Shown here piece after piece: positions 38,185 through 48,290 of a DNA stretch of 64,000 nucleotides. The notes beneath the pieces are model-generated. The model saw only the letters and a list, made by a program, of their open reading frames with translations. It made no database searches and was not told the origin of the DNA. Source of the stretch: Larus michahellis (taxonomy: Eukaryota; Chordata; Aves; Charadriiformes; Laridae); contig NC_133897.1 in assembly GCF_964199755.1 (NCBI RefSeq), forward strand, positions 119,866,552 through 119,930,551. The letters run 5' to 3'. The position numbers were made by a program, and so were the translations under genes. Numbering within the stretch: position 1 is the stretch's first letter; every line of letters begins with the position of its first letter.

Positions 38185-38331
38185 ATCCCCGCCTCTGCCG
38201 CCGGAGAAGGGAGAAGCGTTTCGCCCATTTTTAATTTGCCCCAACAATCCCAGCACGCTAGGTGCCCGCAGGGCGCGCTCAAATAAACTTGTATCTCGCT
38301 GATTGGAAACAGGCGGCGAACGGTTGTGGTT

Positions 38332-38400
38332 GGTTTTTTTTCTCCTCCTTTTTCTTTTTTTTTTTTTTTTTTTCCTTTTTTTTATTCCTTTTTGTTTTTT
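38332..38400 (+). repeat. T-rich tract
   Basis: Nearly pure T with scattered C, embedded in the CpG island. Confidence 0.8.
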
Positions 38401-38503
38401 GAGGCGGCGGACCACGTTCCCTCTCTTCCGGGACGGCGTCGGACACCGGGGGCAGCGGCGACCGGTCCCGGGGGGGGGGTGGGTGGGTGGTAAGCGCCGT
38501 CCC

Positions 38504-38597
38504 GCCGCCAACGGTCGCGTCAGTCACCTCAACGGCCGCCAACGGTCGCGGGCGCCTCAGTCACCTCAACGGCCGCCAACGTGCGCCTCAGCCCCGG
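38504..38597 (+). repeat. Short GC-rich minisatellite (about 2.5 copies)
   Basis: Units begin GCCGCCAACG and continue to TCAGTCACCTCAACG at 38504, 38535 and 38572 (31 bp, 37 bp and a partial unit). The copies differ by a short insertion (GGCGCC). Confidence 0.8.
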
Positions 38598-38603
38598 CGG
38601 CTG

Positions 38604-38660
38604 GCGGCAATGGTGGCGGCGCCTCAGCCCCCGCGGCCGAGGCGCCGCCACCGTTGCCGC
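38604..38660. repeat. 22-bp-arm inverted repeat in the second CpG island
   Basis: The arms 38604-38625 and 38639-38660 are complementary except for one position, which becomes a U-G wobble in plus-strand RNA, with a 13-nt spacer. Confidence 0.8.
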
Positions 38661-38840
38661 TAGCCCGGTGGGGAAAAGGGCCGCGGGGCTGCCTTTCCCT
38701 TGTCCGCCCCGGCAACAAAGCCCGCCGCGGGGAAGCTCCGGAGGAGGTGCACGGCGGAGGGACGGCGGTGCGGGGGTGGAGGGGGGGGTGTGTGAGGCGG
38801 GGGGGGGGGGAAAGGTGCCTCCCGCTCTCTCCTCACACAC

Positions 38841-38854
38841 ACAATGGCGGCCCC
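38841..38854 (+). promoter_or_regulatory. YY1-like site, plus orientation
   Basis: CACAATGGCGGCC resembles the YY1 core (AANATGGCGGC). Its plus orientation would suit a plus-strand start just left of it. Motif only. Confidence 0.3.
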
Positions 38855-39251
38855 CTCCTTGCAGCCCGACGGAGAACAATGCCAGCCGCGCACACCACAC
38901 ACACACACCCGCGCGAAAATAGACAAATTTAAATTAAATAAATCCTTTCCCCTCCACCCCCCCCCCCCGAAAAAAATCACCCCCTCCTCGGAGAGGCGGT
39001 GGGGAAAAGGAGGAGCGCCCCCCCACCCACCGCCGCGCAGCCCCCCTCATTCCCTCCCTCCGCTCCCTCCCCGCCTCCCCGCGGCGCTGCGCGGGTTTGC
39101 GCGGGGGAGCGCGGCGGGCGAGAGCGGCCGCGCCGCGTCCCCGCGCAACTGGGGTTGCGAGCGCCCCGGCACATGCGTGGAAGCGAGAGGCGCCCGACTC
39201 CCTCCGCACCCTTCGCTGCAAACAACAACAATCCCGAGGAGCAGCCCTTAC

Positions 39252-39285
39252 CTGGAACATCGGAGCCGCAAAAGTGTCCCTCTTT

Positions 39286-39317
<32 letters not shown>

Positions 39318-39345
39318 TCCCCCTTTTCTCCCCTTTCCCCCCACC
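39252..39345 (-). ncRNA. Candidate non-coding first exon (3' end at 39252; 5' end unknown)
   Basis: The minus strand reads TGTTCCAG|GTAAGGGC, a strong donor with GT at 39251-39250, at the right end of the CpG island. An ETS-like TCGGAAGTG (39362-39369) lies just upstream, as in a CpG promoter. I infer a KCTD1 5' UTR exon splicing to the shared BTB exons. The 5' boundary is a guess, and the exon would include a long A-rich stretch (T tract on plus), which is odd. Confidence 0.35.
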
Positions 39346-39359
39346 CCCCACCCCCAACT
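39282..39359 (+). repeat. T/C homopyrimidine tract
   Basis: A T run (one C) from 39282 to 39318, then C and T runs to 39359. It is a mirror-like pyrimidine strand that could adopt triplex or G-quadruplex forms on the other strand. Confidence 0.85.
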
Positions 39360-39361
39360 CA

Positions 39362-39369
39362 CACTTCCG
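39362..39369 (-). promoter_or_regulatory. ETS/GABPA-like site
   Basis: CACTTCCG on plus is CGGAAGTG on minus, matching the ETS core. It lies about 110 bp upstream of the candidate donor at 39251. Confidence 0.4.
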
Positions 39370-39614
39370 ATATTTCTCTCTCCCGGCAGCGGTCTGCTCT
39401 CCTCGCTACACCAGAGAGAAATGCAATAGCTTGGCTAAGGTAGACAGAGCAAAATACAGAGAATAGTTGCTCCAGGGCTTTGAAACCCCTCAAGGCAAGG
39501 ATCAGGATACAATTAGCTCATGTCTCTACCTCCAGTCGGAATCAATCTCCGAAATAAAAGTTAAATTAAATTAACTGATCACACGGGCATAAAATTGATC
39601 TCCTTCGAAACGTG

Positions 39615-39640
39615 CATATAGATATATATATATATATATC
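39615..39640. repeat. TA microsatellite
   Basis: A TATA-type dinucleotide run about 25 bp long, then a T run at about 39649-39656. Confidence 0.85.
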
Positions 39641-41440
39641 GCGTGTATTTTTTTTTCGGATTTTTTTGGTGGAAAAAACAGTCTCATTCCAGCCTCCAAC
39701 TTGCTTTTTACTCTCCTCTTGCACAGAAAAGCTGATTTTAATCGTTGTGATTAGTTTTGATGTAACGTTTCCGCGGGCGATTTCTGCAAATGGATGGAGT
39801 GTTTCTTTGCCAGAAGAGGGAAAAGCAGCAGATGATGATAATTATAAGGATTGTTGGTTGTTTCTTTCTTTCTTTCTGTCTCTCTCTTTCTTTTTATTTG
39901 TATTTAGATCTGTCTCTTCACTTTCCCGAGTTGACCTGACATTGCCATTGCACTAAGGTCGCACAACTTGTTGATTAGGATCACCTCCCGTTTTGATCGA
40001 GGGATATGTGATAATTTGGCAGTGGAGCAACACATTTTCTGTTCCCTTGGCTATATAACTTCCCAAATGACGTGTATAAAAATAAGCACATGGAGTCTGC
40101 TTTGCCCCAATCAAGTCTGAATCAATGCCTGGGGGTGATACACAAACTCATTTCAAATGCTCAACCATGCAGAATTGCAGAAAGATTGAAGGAGTTGCAC
40201 TGCATTTTTTATTTTTATTTTTTTTTTAAAGCAGCAAAATTAAAAGAAAACAAATACATGTAAGCAAATCCAGGAATTTACCACTGAGGTTCATGTGACA
40301 TCGCTCGCAAATGCTACTAACTTTCCTTCTCCAATTATCCAATTGAACTGGAGCCTTGCCTTTTTCCTCTTCTGCAGCCGGGAGTTTGCAGCTCCCTTTT
40401 CCTGAAGAAAAGAAAACCGGGGATAACCAAATGATTTACAAATCTTATTATTTATCGCTATTCCCTTATTCTACCATTCTTTACCTCCCACTCCGCTCTA
40501 TATTGCTTTCTTCAACACCACCGTGTATAGAAGCCGTATTATTTTTTTTTGTTGCTGTTGTTAGAGTGGGCTATTTTGTCATAAACCCATGGGTCACCTC
40601 CCATTAGTGTCACATCCTCGCAGTACACTTTTGTGAAACGGTATGTTTCTAAGCACTTCACAGTCCATTAATTCAGAGTCTTTGCTGACATTTCATATGA
40701 AAAAGACCAGGCTGCGAGGCCAAAACTGCCCAATAAAGCCCCTGAATGGAACCAGACGTGTCCAGCGAATACCTACAATTAGCTTTTTATTTTATGGTTT
40801 TAGTATTTTAAAGAAAGCAATGCAAAATATAACAATCGCCTTTTTCTCCTAAGGCAGTTGCTGCAGCCTAAAGAATGACTAATTCTCTTGCTTAAAAATA
40901 CATCCAACCCAATACATTCTCTTTGTCCTTCCTCTTCTCTTCAAATGATAAGCATAATAACATGGTAGGACTTCTCACGTAGGGATCGCACCATTTGCGA
41001 ATGCTTTATTATTGCGGTATAACGAGCACGAATGTGTTAGGTTAATTAACCAGGAGTGGTTGACAGGAAAACTAAGTTTACGTGCCCCAAGAAACACTCA
41101 GTATGGCTTCATCTTCAAATTTAATTTTTAATATTCTTCCAAAAGCTAGTAGCACGCAAGAGGAAAAACTCTCCTCAACCATTTATGCCTTCTCCGGCTG
41201 GGTTTGGGTGGGACAGGGTCATTGCAACCATTACTAAAGTTACGCAGCCTTAGCAATGGAGTAATTTTTAAGTAAGTACTTAAATCTGGATTGATAGCAT
41301 AAAGATTCTCACAGCTTGTCAATTAAAATGCGGTAAAGAACATTTTTGAAGTTTTCCATCCAGATGAAATGAACAGTTTACGAGTTCAGTAGACCTGTGT
41401 CTTGACCTAACTTTATTTTTGTCTTACAGTGTGTCACCGC

Positions 41441-41464
41441 AAAAAAAAAAAAAAAAAAAAAAAA
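41441..41464 (+). repeat. A24 homopolymer
   Basis: An uninterrupted A run following GTGTCACCGC. No retroposed gene is recognised to its left. Confidence 0.9.
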
Positions 41465-43246
41465 GAAGTGTGGCTGTTTGTACGTGACTGTTTTAAATGC
41501 CTCACTGCTCTTCTCCTTCTAATAAATAAATAAGCCAATGCCAGCAGCCTGGCACTCATTAGTGACCTGCATAATACAGAGAAGAAAAAAAGTCAGCAAA
41601 GGAACAAATTTTAATTTTAAGCTAGCAAGTGGCTATTATGGAGAAAGGTGAAGAAAAATAACAATGTGGCATCCTTTAAAAATGTGGAAAATATCTTTGT
41701 ACTGTTATTTTACCTGCAGCAAGGAGTTTATCAAATGATGTCAGCAATGGTTAAGAAAAGGTGTATTTTCTTAAGAAATAAGAAAATGCATTTATTACCT
41801 CAAGAAGGCTCATTTGGTAAAACTTTCATCTCCGAGTCATAAAATCATGGGTGTAAGTCTCACATCTCTTCCGTGGGACAGGGCAAATCCCCGCTGGAGC
41901 AGCTGCAAAACATTTTGGGTAGAAATTGTTGTTTGTCCTCTGTCATATTATGACGGGACTGCAGCCTGGCCTTTCCTCTACACGGTGGTCAAAAATACAA
42001 ACACAGGTGAATAAAATGGAGGCGTTCTCAAAGGAGTCGATGTTAACTGCTACACTAAAGTCCTATCTGCACCTTTTCACGTGCAAATTAAACATTTCCA
42101 TAGCACTTTCCCAGGAGAGGAGAGGAAAAACCCTTGGCTTTGCTTATCCTTCCTTCCCTGCAGCCTTCCTTGCCTCAGCTCAGGCCTGAATTTACTCCTG
42201 GTGTGGCTGTACTCCAATCTAAGGGTGTATTTTTGACGTCAGCAAAGTTCGCAAGAGATCAGTATAACCCATAAGAGCTGTCACATATCCCTAAATAAGT
42301 TAGCAAGGTTTACCTTTATTAACTGCTTGGAGGTAATTTGCATACAAAGGAGAACACATTAAACCAAATTCTGCTCTGTTTTACTTGGAGTTATCTTTTT
42401 TTAAACAGGTTTACATAAAACTACATTGTGTTTGTGCATTATGAATATTTTACTGATGCTGAATAGCAACCTTAATGAGCTCAAACTGAGCTCAATATTT
42501 GATTTCTGAATTTTTTTCCTCAAATCGTCACCTGTTCATAATTAGCCTCTGGAAAACTATAGTAGTTTTGCCGTATCATTGTCAATGTTAACAGTTTGGA
42601 AAATTGCAGGTTCTGAAGAGGCAGGTTTTCCAACGGCTGCGGATCGTATGTGTCCCCTTGCTAAAGGGCATTATTCCTGATTTAGCTGTAATCCTGTCTG
42701 GAAACAAGTACAGGGGCTCTTCTCAGGAAGGCCCTCGTGTCAGCTTGACCTTCTTCTCAGAATTCCCTCCTGCAGTTCCATAAGCTTCATGCGTGTAGCA
42801 ATCTTGTTTCAAAAATATTAAGAAGAGCATCTCAGTGTGGAAATAAAAGCTAGCAACAGTTGCCTGCATTAGATATTTTGTCGGTGGCTCTTTTTTGAAG
42901 AATAGAAAGGATTTTACATTGCATTTGAAGGAGATTTATGAACACAGTTTCTCCAGATTTGTTTCCCCCAAGGAGTGTTAAAAATAAGGTATTTTTTTCT
43001 TTGTGACCAGCAACATTTTGATGCAGCATTTGAAGAAACAGATTTTGTTATTTAACTGTGAAATGAACCAGGCGACCCCATCCCTTCTATGTTTGTGAGA
43101 ATAACGGGGAATAAAGCCACAGCTCTGCTACAGGAAGGTGGCTGAAATGATGCAGCAACAAGTACTTGTTTCTAAGCAGTCCCTATGTCCCACTTGTACT
43201 TATTGCACATATGCCCTTTCACTCAGCTGAAAAATAGAAGCTGAAC

Positions 43247-43310
43247 GAAAGTATTTCCATATCCCACTACAGTTCCTGGAAAGTATTTCCATATCCCACT
43301 ACAGTTCCTG
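43247..43310 (+). repeat. Perfect 32-bp tandem duplication
   Basis: Two identical, directly adjacent copies of a unit starting GAAAGTATTTCC and ending ACAGTTCCTG, at 43247-43278 and 43279-43310. Exact identity points to a recent event or an assembly duplication. Confidence 0.92.
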
Positions 43311-46300
43311 GGTGTGAAGTTGTCTCTGTGTTAGGCAATGCAAATGCACATAGAAACAAAAGTAGGAATGGGTTTTCGTATGGATCCCTCAGCTCTGCCC
43401 TCAGCTGCCCAGACATGACATGCCAGTCGCTGTGAGACGGGGTGTTGTCTCTCTCTGCATCACAGCACCAAAATCTCCTGAACTCCATGCCCACTCAGTT
43501 GTCTGCTTCAGAGAGAAAGACCAGAAAGTCTGTGGGTGTGGGTAGATGTTTTAAAGAGAAACAGCATCACTGGAGTGGAAGATGAAGCTGATTTATGTAA
43601 TTTTATCATTGGTATGAGAACTCTCAGATTGAACTACATTCTTCTCCAGAAATGTCAGGTTTTAGTGTGCCAAAATCTCCTGTGAGTTTCTGGGTCCCTT
43701 GTGAAGATATGGATAATCTTACAGGCCATATGGGTATTCAAGGGACCACAGAGTAGTTTCACAGAAAGCCTCTCTTCAGGTTTTTGGGGCTCTTCCATGG
43801 CTGTCTTTCAGAAGCCTTCAGCAGCCCTAAATCCCTCTGCCAGCAATGGGAGCTCGAGATGCTAAGACCTCTAGCAAATCGTGACCCTTGTGGACAAGTA
43901 GACAAAGAAGGGCTTAGAAGTTTGCCTTTGAGTCTGCAGGACTGAAAATGTGAGCCCTGGTGTCATCGCCTCCTGTGTGTATACGCATTTATAATGAACT
44001 TTGGGAAATTCTCTTAATTTCTCTGACATTCTCTGCTTCCCTCTTCCCTCCCCAGTTATTCCTTCCCCTGAGAAACAGCCCCTTGGCTCGCTCGATGGTT
44101 GCAGAGGCTTTCTGAGGGGTGCAACGGGATAGTACCACGCTGGCTTTGTTTCCTGCCTTCAGGCATTCGTTGCAAGGAAAATCTGCCTTTGATGCAAAAT
44201 GGGTGGGAGAAGACCAATTCTGTGCAACCTGTGAGGGCAGAGAACAAATCAGAGTTCGCCTCTGCCTCTGCTGTCCTTTACTTTGACTGGATTTCCCCTA
44301 TGCACATTCGAAACCTCTCCTCCCAGTGCAAGCCAGATGTTTTATTCGGATTAGTAAGTATGCTTTGCAGAAGGACTAATGTACCCCTTATGGTCACTGT
44401 AAGCTTTTCTGGGCTGGATCATGTGGGATCAGCAGGATTGAACATGGACGAAACTTCAATTGGTCTAACTGTTCAGCTACAGTAAGCAGAATTCAGGGCA
44501 CAGCTGATAATGTATCTCATAAGATTGTACAAATTGCTCTAAGATTGTTCCAATTTAACTGCTCAACTCATTCTAATTAAAAGACTACGCTGAGGAGAAG
44601 AGGGTAAAGTGTGTGCGTTTGTGTATATGTGTGTGTGTTGGGGGGCGTAGGGAAATATTGTTAAGGAGAAAAATAAGCATTTGATTAACTTCTCTTTGCT
44701 ATTTTATATTCCAGTACCTTATAACAAAAACCACAGCTTCTAGAGGTACTATAATCTACCTCCTTCTCAGTTCATCTAGACCAGAACCACTCAGCTTTGC
44801 TTCACGGTTCTACTGCCTGAGCCAAAACTGCTCACGAGAAGCGCTATAATACAATGGAAGTACCTTCAGGGCACCATAGAAATTTATGTTCGTGTATCTC
44901 TTTGTGTATCCTTTGGGTGTCAGAATCTCTCAGCTTTCCTACCTGTAAAAATTATTCCCTGAACACACCTATACACATAGAGACAATAAGCAGAGGTATT
45001 TGGTGTTGTTAAATAACAAAACACACAAACAACCTTCCCTCCCAGATTTTTGACATTAAACCCACCATTCTCAGAAGCATTACTCAACTGTACCATGAGT
45101 TTCAGAGAGAAAATTGGCACCGATGGTGCAATACTCCCTTTCCATACAGTTATATTTCTAAACACACTCTTCCAGAAAATGTGAGATAATAGCATAATAT
45201 GGAAATACATTGAGATATGTATTTGAAGTATGAATTTCTATCCAATAAACGATCCTATTCAACTGAGGAAGTCTTTCAGAGGGATACAAAATACGGCTAC
45301 AAGAGAAACTCAAGCTGTGAAATCTGGATTTTTACCTATGTTTTGAATAGCCCGAAGTCTGAGAGTGTGTATATTGGTCTGGGATTGTCGAGCAGCTGAC
45401 CTGCATAAAGAAAGGGGCAGATTGTAGAATTTGAACAGGGCTGTTACTACATCCACCCTTCAGAAACAGTCCGTTCCAAGGTTTTAGACATACGAATAAT
45501 GATTATAATGAGTGATTCACAGGTTTTGGAACCAGACTAATTTTCTAGACTCACTGTAGAGCACATAAAAGGATATTTAAAAGAGATACTCACTACTCTT
45601 CTGCTAAAGAAGCAGCAACTGTCTGGAACATTCCTTTTCCAAAACAAAAGTGTATTCTAGTTTGTGATATATTTCTGTGTGATAGAAATTATCCTAAGCA
45701 GTCAATACTATGCATGAGCTTTGAAAAACGGATGTTAGCATCTCCTTGCTACAAATCTCTCTCTTTGTAGAAATAGGAATCTGCGGAAAGCAGCTCTGCT
45801 TTTCTGTTTGGAAAAATTTGGAGAAATCAACTTTTAAATCAATAATGTTTTTCTCCTAGCCACTTCCTGAAAAGCAGCAGTTTTTCACCTCATACCGATT
45901 TTACATCATTGTCATTTCCCACGTTTGCAAGGAATTATAGGAGCTGGGCTACTCTGGCCATACTTGATGGATGAGTTTATGCAAAGGAGGAAAGGTGCCT
46001 AAATGCTAAGGTACTATGTGCTTTGTTCTTGGTTCGACATGTAGTGTATATATCGCAGCTGCAATTATAAGGGTAATTTTCGTGTTTTAGTAATGTCCCA
46101 CTACCTTGTTTCGTACAAGAAACTTGTGAACACTGAGCAGTAATAGGCAGCAGTGAGTTTTCGTGTAGTGATAGCAGTCAGGAGGGGGATGAACCTTGCA
46201 ACCACATCTTACTCTTATTCGTTCCCTTCCTGGTTGAAAACAGTGGCTTGCCAGAAGCTCATCGATATTTTAATCCATGCCCTGCTGGTCCTGTCACAGC

Positions 46301-47439
46301 TGCTGGGGGGACATGAAGAGACCTATAAGTTTAAAGAGGATTTTAGTTGACTGCCTGTGAAAATAGACACAGTCATCTCCTGAGGCAAAGGCTAAGGCTG
46401 AAAATGTCTGCCAGGGAAAAACGCCCATCTGGCAAAACTCTCCCTCTCATGCCAGAGTCGCTGAAAATTGCCGTGCTAGTTCCTGCAAAGGCAATACTCC
46501 CATATATACCTCCAGGCAACCTTTCTCCATCCCGACCAGCATAAGCCAGATGTTGAGAGAAGTCCTACCTTGTCAGCCAACCTCCTGCTAGCCTGCTTTG
46601 GGTTTTGTTGTTGTGTTTCTTCCAGTCTTCAGTCTTCTTGTGAGTGACTGAACCACGCTAAAGGGGAGCTCCTAGAAAAGAAAGGACATGGTGATCACCA
46701 AATATAAATCCAAAGACAGTTCAAGGAAGGTGGCATGAAAGAATCATCTCACAAGTACACATAGGCAAGCAAGCGTTGCTGCCAAGGCCACATCTACACT
46801 AGGAACACTCCCCTGACAGATATAATAGCAAACAGTGCTGGCAAAGAGTCAGTGGCTCGATGTAGCTGGCATAGTTGCTGGTGCAAAGAAAGGAACAGGG
46901 CTCTGTGTCAAGGCAACTGACTGCCTTCTCCTCTCTCTGCAGCTACACTACCCGTGCACACAAATAGCCACTCCAAAGTGAAAAACAACTGCTGCAGATG
47001 CACTCACGTTGGCAAAACTGGTTTATCCCTCTGTGTCCTGCACTTCTCTTCCCCAGCAGAAAATAGGGGGTTTTGCTAAGGCAGCAGCAGCCACCTTTGC
47101 TCTCCTGACATCAGCCAACAGAGAAAAGCAGTTTTCCAAAATGATCAGCAAAGGTCACAAATACTGAGAAAATATTCCTTCACCTTTGCCTGGGGGTTTG
47201 CTGCTACTTATCAACGGCTTGGCCATGATATTGTCTCTCTTGATTTCTCTCTTAGTTTTCAAGAATGATGTTCTCAATTTGCCTTTTTAACTCAATGATC
47301 AGCTAAACGACCCACACTGATGCCTAGCGCAGGAGTAATCCTCTCTCAGTTATTTCTCTGTGCTATCATACAGATAGACATGGAAACATAATGGTTGTGA
47401 CTGTGCAGCAAACTCAAGCCAAACTTAAATCAAAGTAAA

Positions 47440-48290
47440 ATCAATGAGGTCACAGAGAGAACCTCGCCAATGTTTATTACTTTATACTTGGCCAAGATAA
47501 ATTTCATTTGATCATCAGTCGTCCCCAAATCCAGGATACACCAATGCTTTTTAATTCATCTTGGGCTTCTCACAATCCTCTTCAGCTGCATGGGACAATG
47601 AGTACCATCAGCAACTGTGACTCACCCACTCTTTATTTTCCTCTACCAGCTCACTAGTGCAAACACTTGTTGAGAGCGGTTTCGGTGTCCCCTTTGGGAG
47701 CACTCCATTCTCCCTCCTTTCTCACCAGCAGCTACATCCCCAAACCTGAAAGGTGCCAAACACCCCTGGGGAGGTCCTGGGCTCCATTGACAGCTGTGGC
47801 AGAGAAGTTGCTGTGTGCAGCATTTTTCAGGAACAAGCTGAACTAAACCAGGTGTAGTCTGTGTCAAGGCTGTGTTAATTTTTCTTCTGGTATTTATTTT
47901 CTGTAGCACGCCTTAGAATTTATTGGTCGTGGCTTCCCAAGAAGCCGAGTGTCCCTGCTTCCCTGGGAGAATCGGGTCAATACTCTTTCAGCCGCTTTAC
48001 AAACATTGACTAACTAATCCATGCAATACCCCCCAAGATAAGAAAATGAGGCAGAGAGATTATATGACTTGCCCAAAGCCACAGAAGGAATAAGTGTCAG
48101 GCTTATTATGAACAGGGCATATAGATCAAAGCAAATACAATGAGAACTCAGGAGTTCCTGTCTCCCAGTCCGCTTTTTACAACAGAGAACAACACTACTT
48201 TTCTACTGTACAGCTTTTACAGGATTCTTTTTTTAGTAAAGGATCTTGTCAAAAGCTTGAAGGAAGTCCAAATAAATCATCTTAACTATC
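47440..48290 (-). mobile_element. Ancient CR1/L3-like LINE relic, interrupted by a MIR
   Basis: On minus, 48241-48280 translates to YLDFLQAFDKI (RT motif YLDFxKAFDKV), and 47468-47516 gives DQMKFILAKYKVINIG, matching the NLMKFNKGKCKVLHLG motif near the end of the CR1 RT. The order fits one minus-strand element. Stops and frameshifts are many. The MIR at about 48030-48195 lies between the two parts. Confidence 0.65.
48030..48195 (-). mobile_element. MIR SINE relic inserted in a LINE relic
   Basis: GAAAATGAGGCAGAGAGATT, then ATGACTTGCCCAAAGCCACA and later GAGTTCCTGTCTCCCAGTCC is the reverse complement of a MIR 3' half through core. Confidence 0.7.

Larger units (their letters stand above)
37670..39420. 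promoter_or_regulatory. Second CpG island; candidate distal KCTD1 promoter
   Basis: About 1.7 kb of GC-rich, CpG-dense DNA about 33 kb upstream of the KCTD1 coding exon, interrupted by C, T and G homopolymers. It contains an ETS-like site, a minus-strand donor, hairpins and a short minisatellite. From memory, mammalian KCTD1 also has a far-upstream non-coding first exon; applying that here is inference. The island could equally serve a divergent or plus-strand lncRNA. Open frames inside it are in all frames and low complexity. Confidence 0.6.
39421..47439. other. Non-coding stretch, no gene seen
   Basis: AT-rich sequence with short frames only. An A24 homopolymer is at 41441-41464 and the 32-bp duplication at 43247-43310. 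Homeodomain-type TAATTA/TTAATTAA motifs occur near 41043, as expected by chance in such DNA. Confidence 0.6.

Noticed and set aside
38303..39466. Several 100-209 codon open frames in the second CpG island
   Set aside because: They run through homopolymers and the minisatellite in all frames, and look compositional.
41425..41464. Processed pseudogene suggested by an A24 run after a TTTTTGTCTTACAG sequence
   Set aside because: No gene-like sequence or flanking duplication could be seen to the left of the A run.
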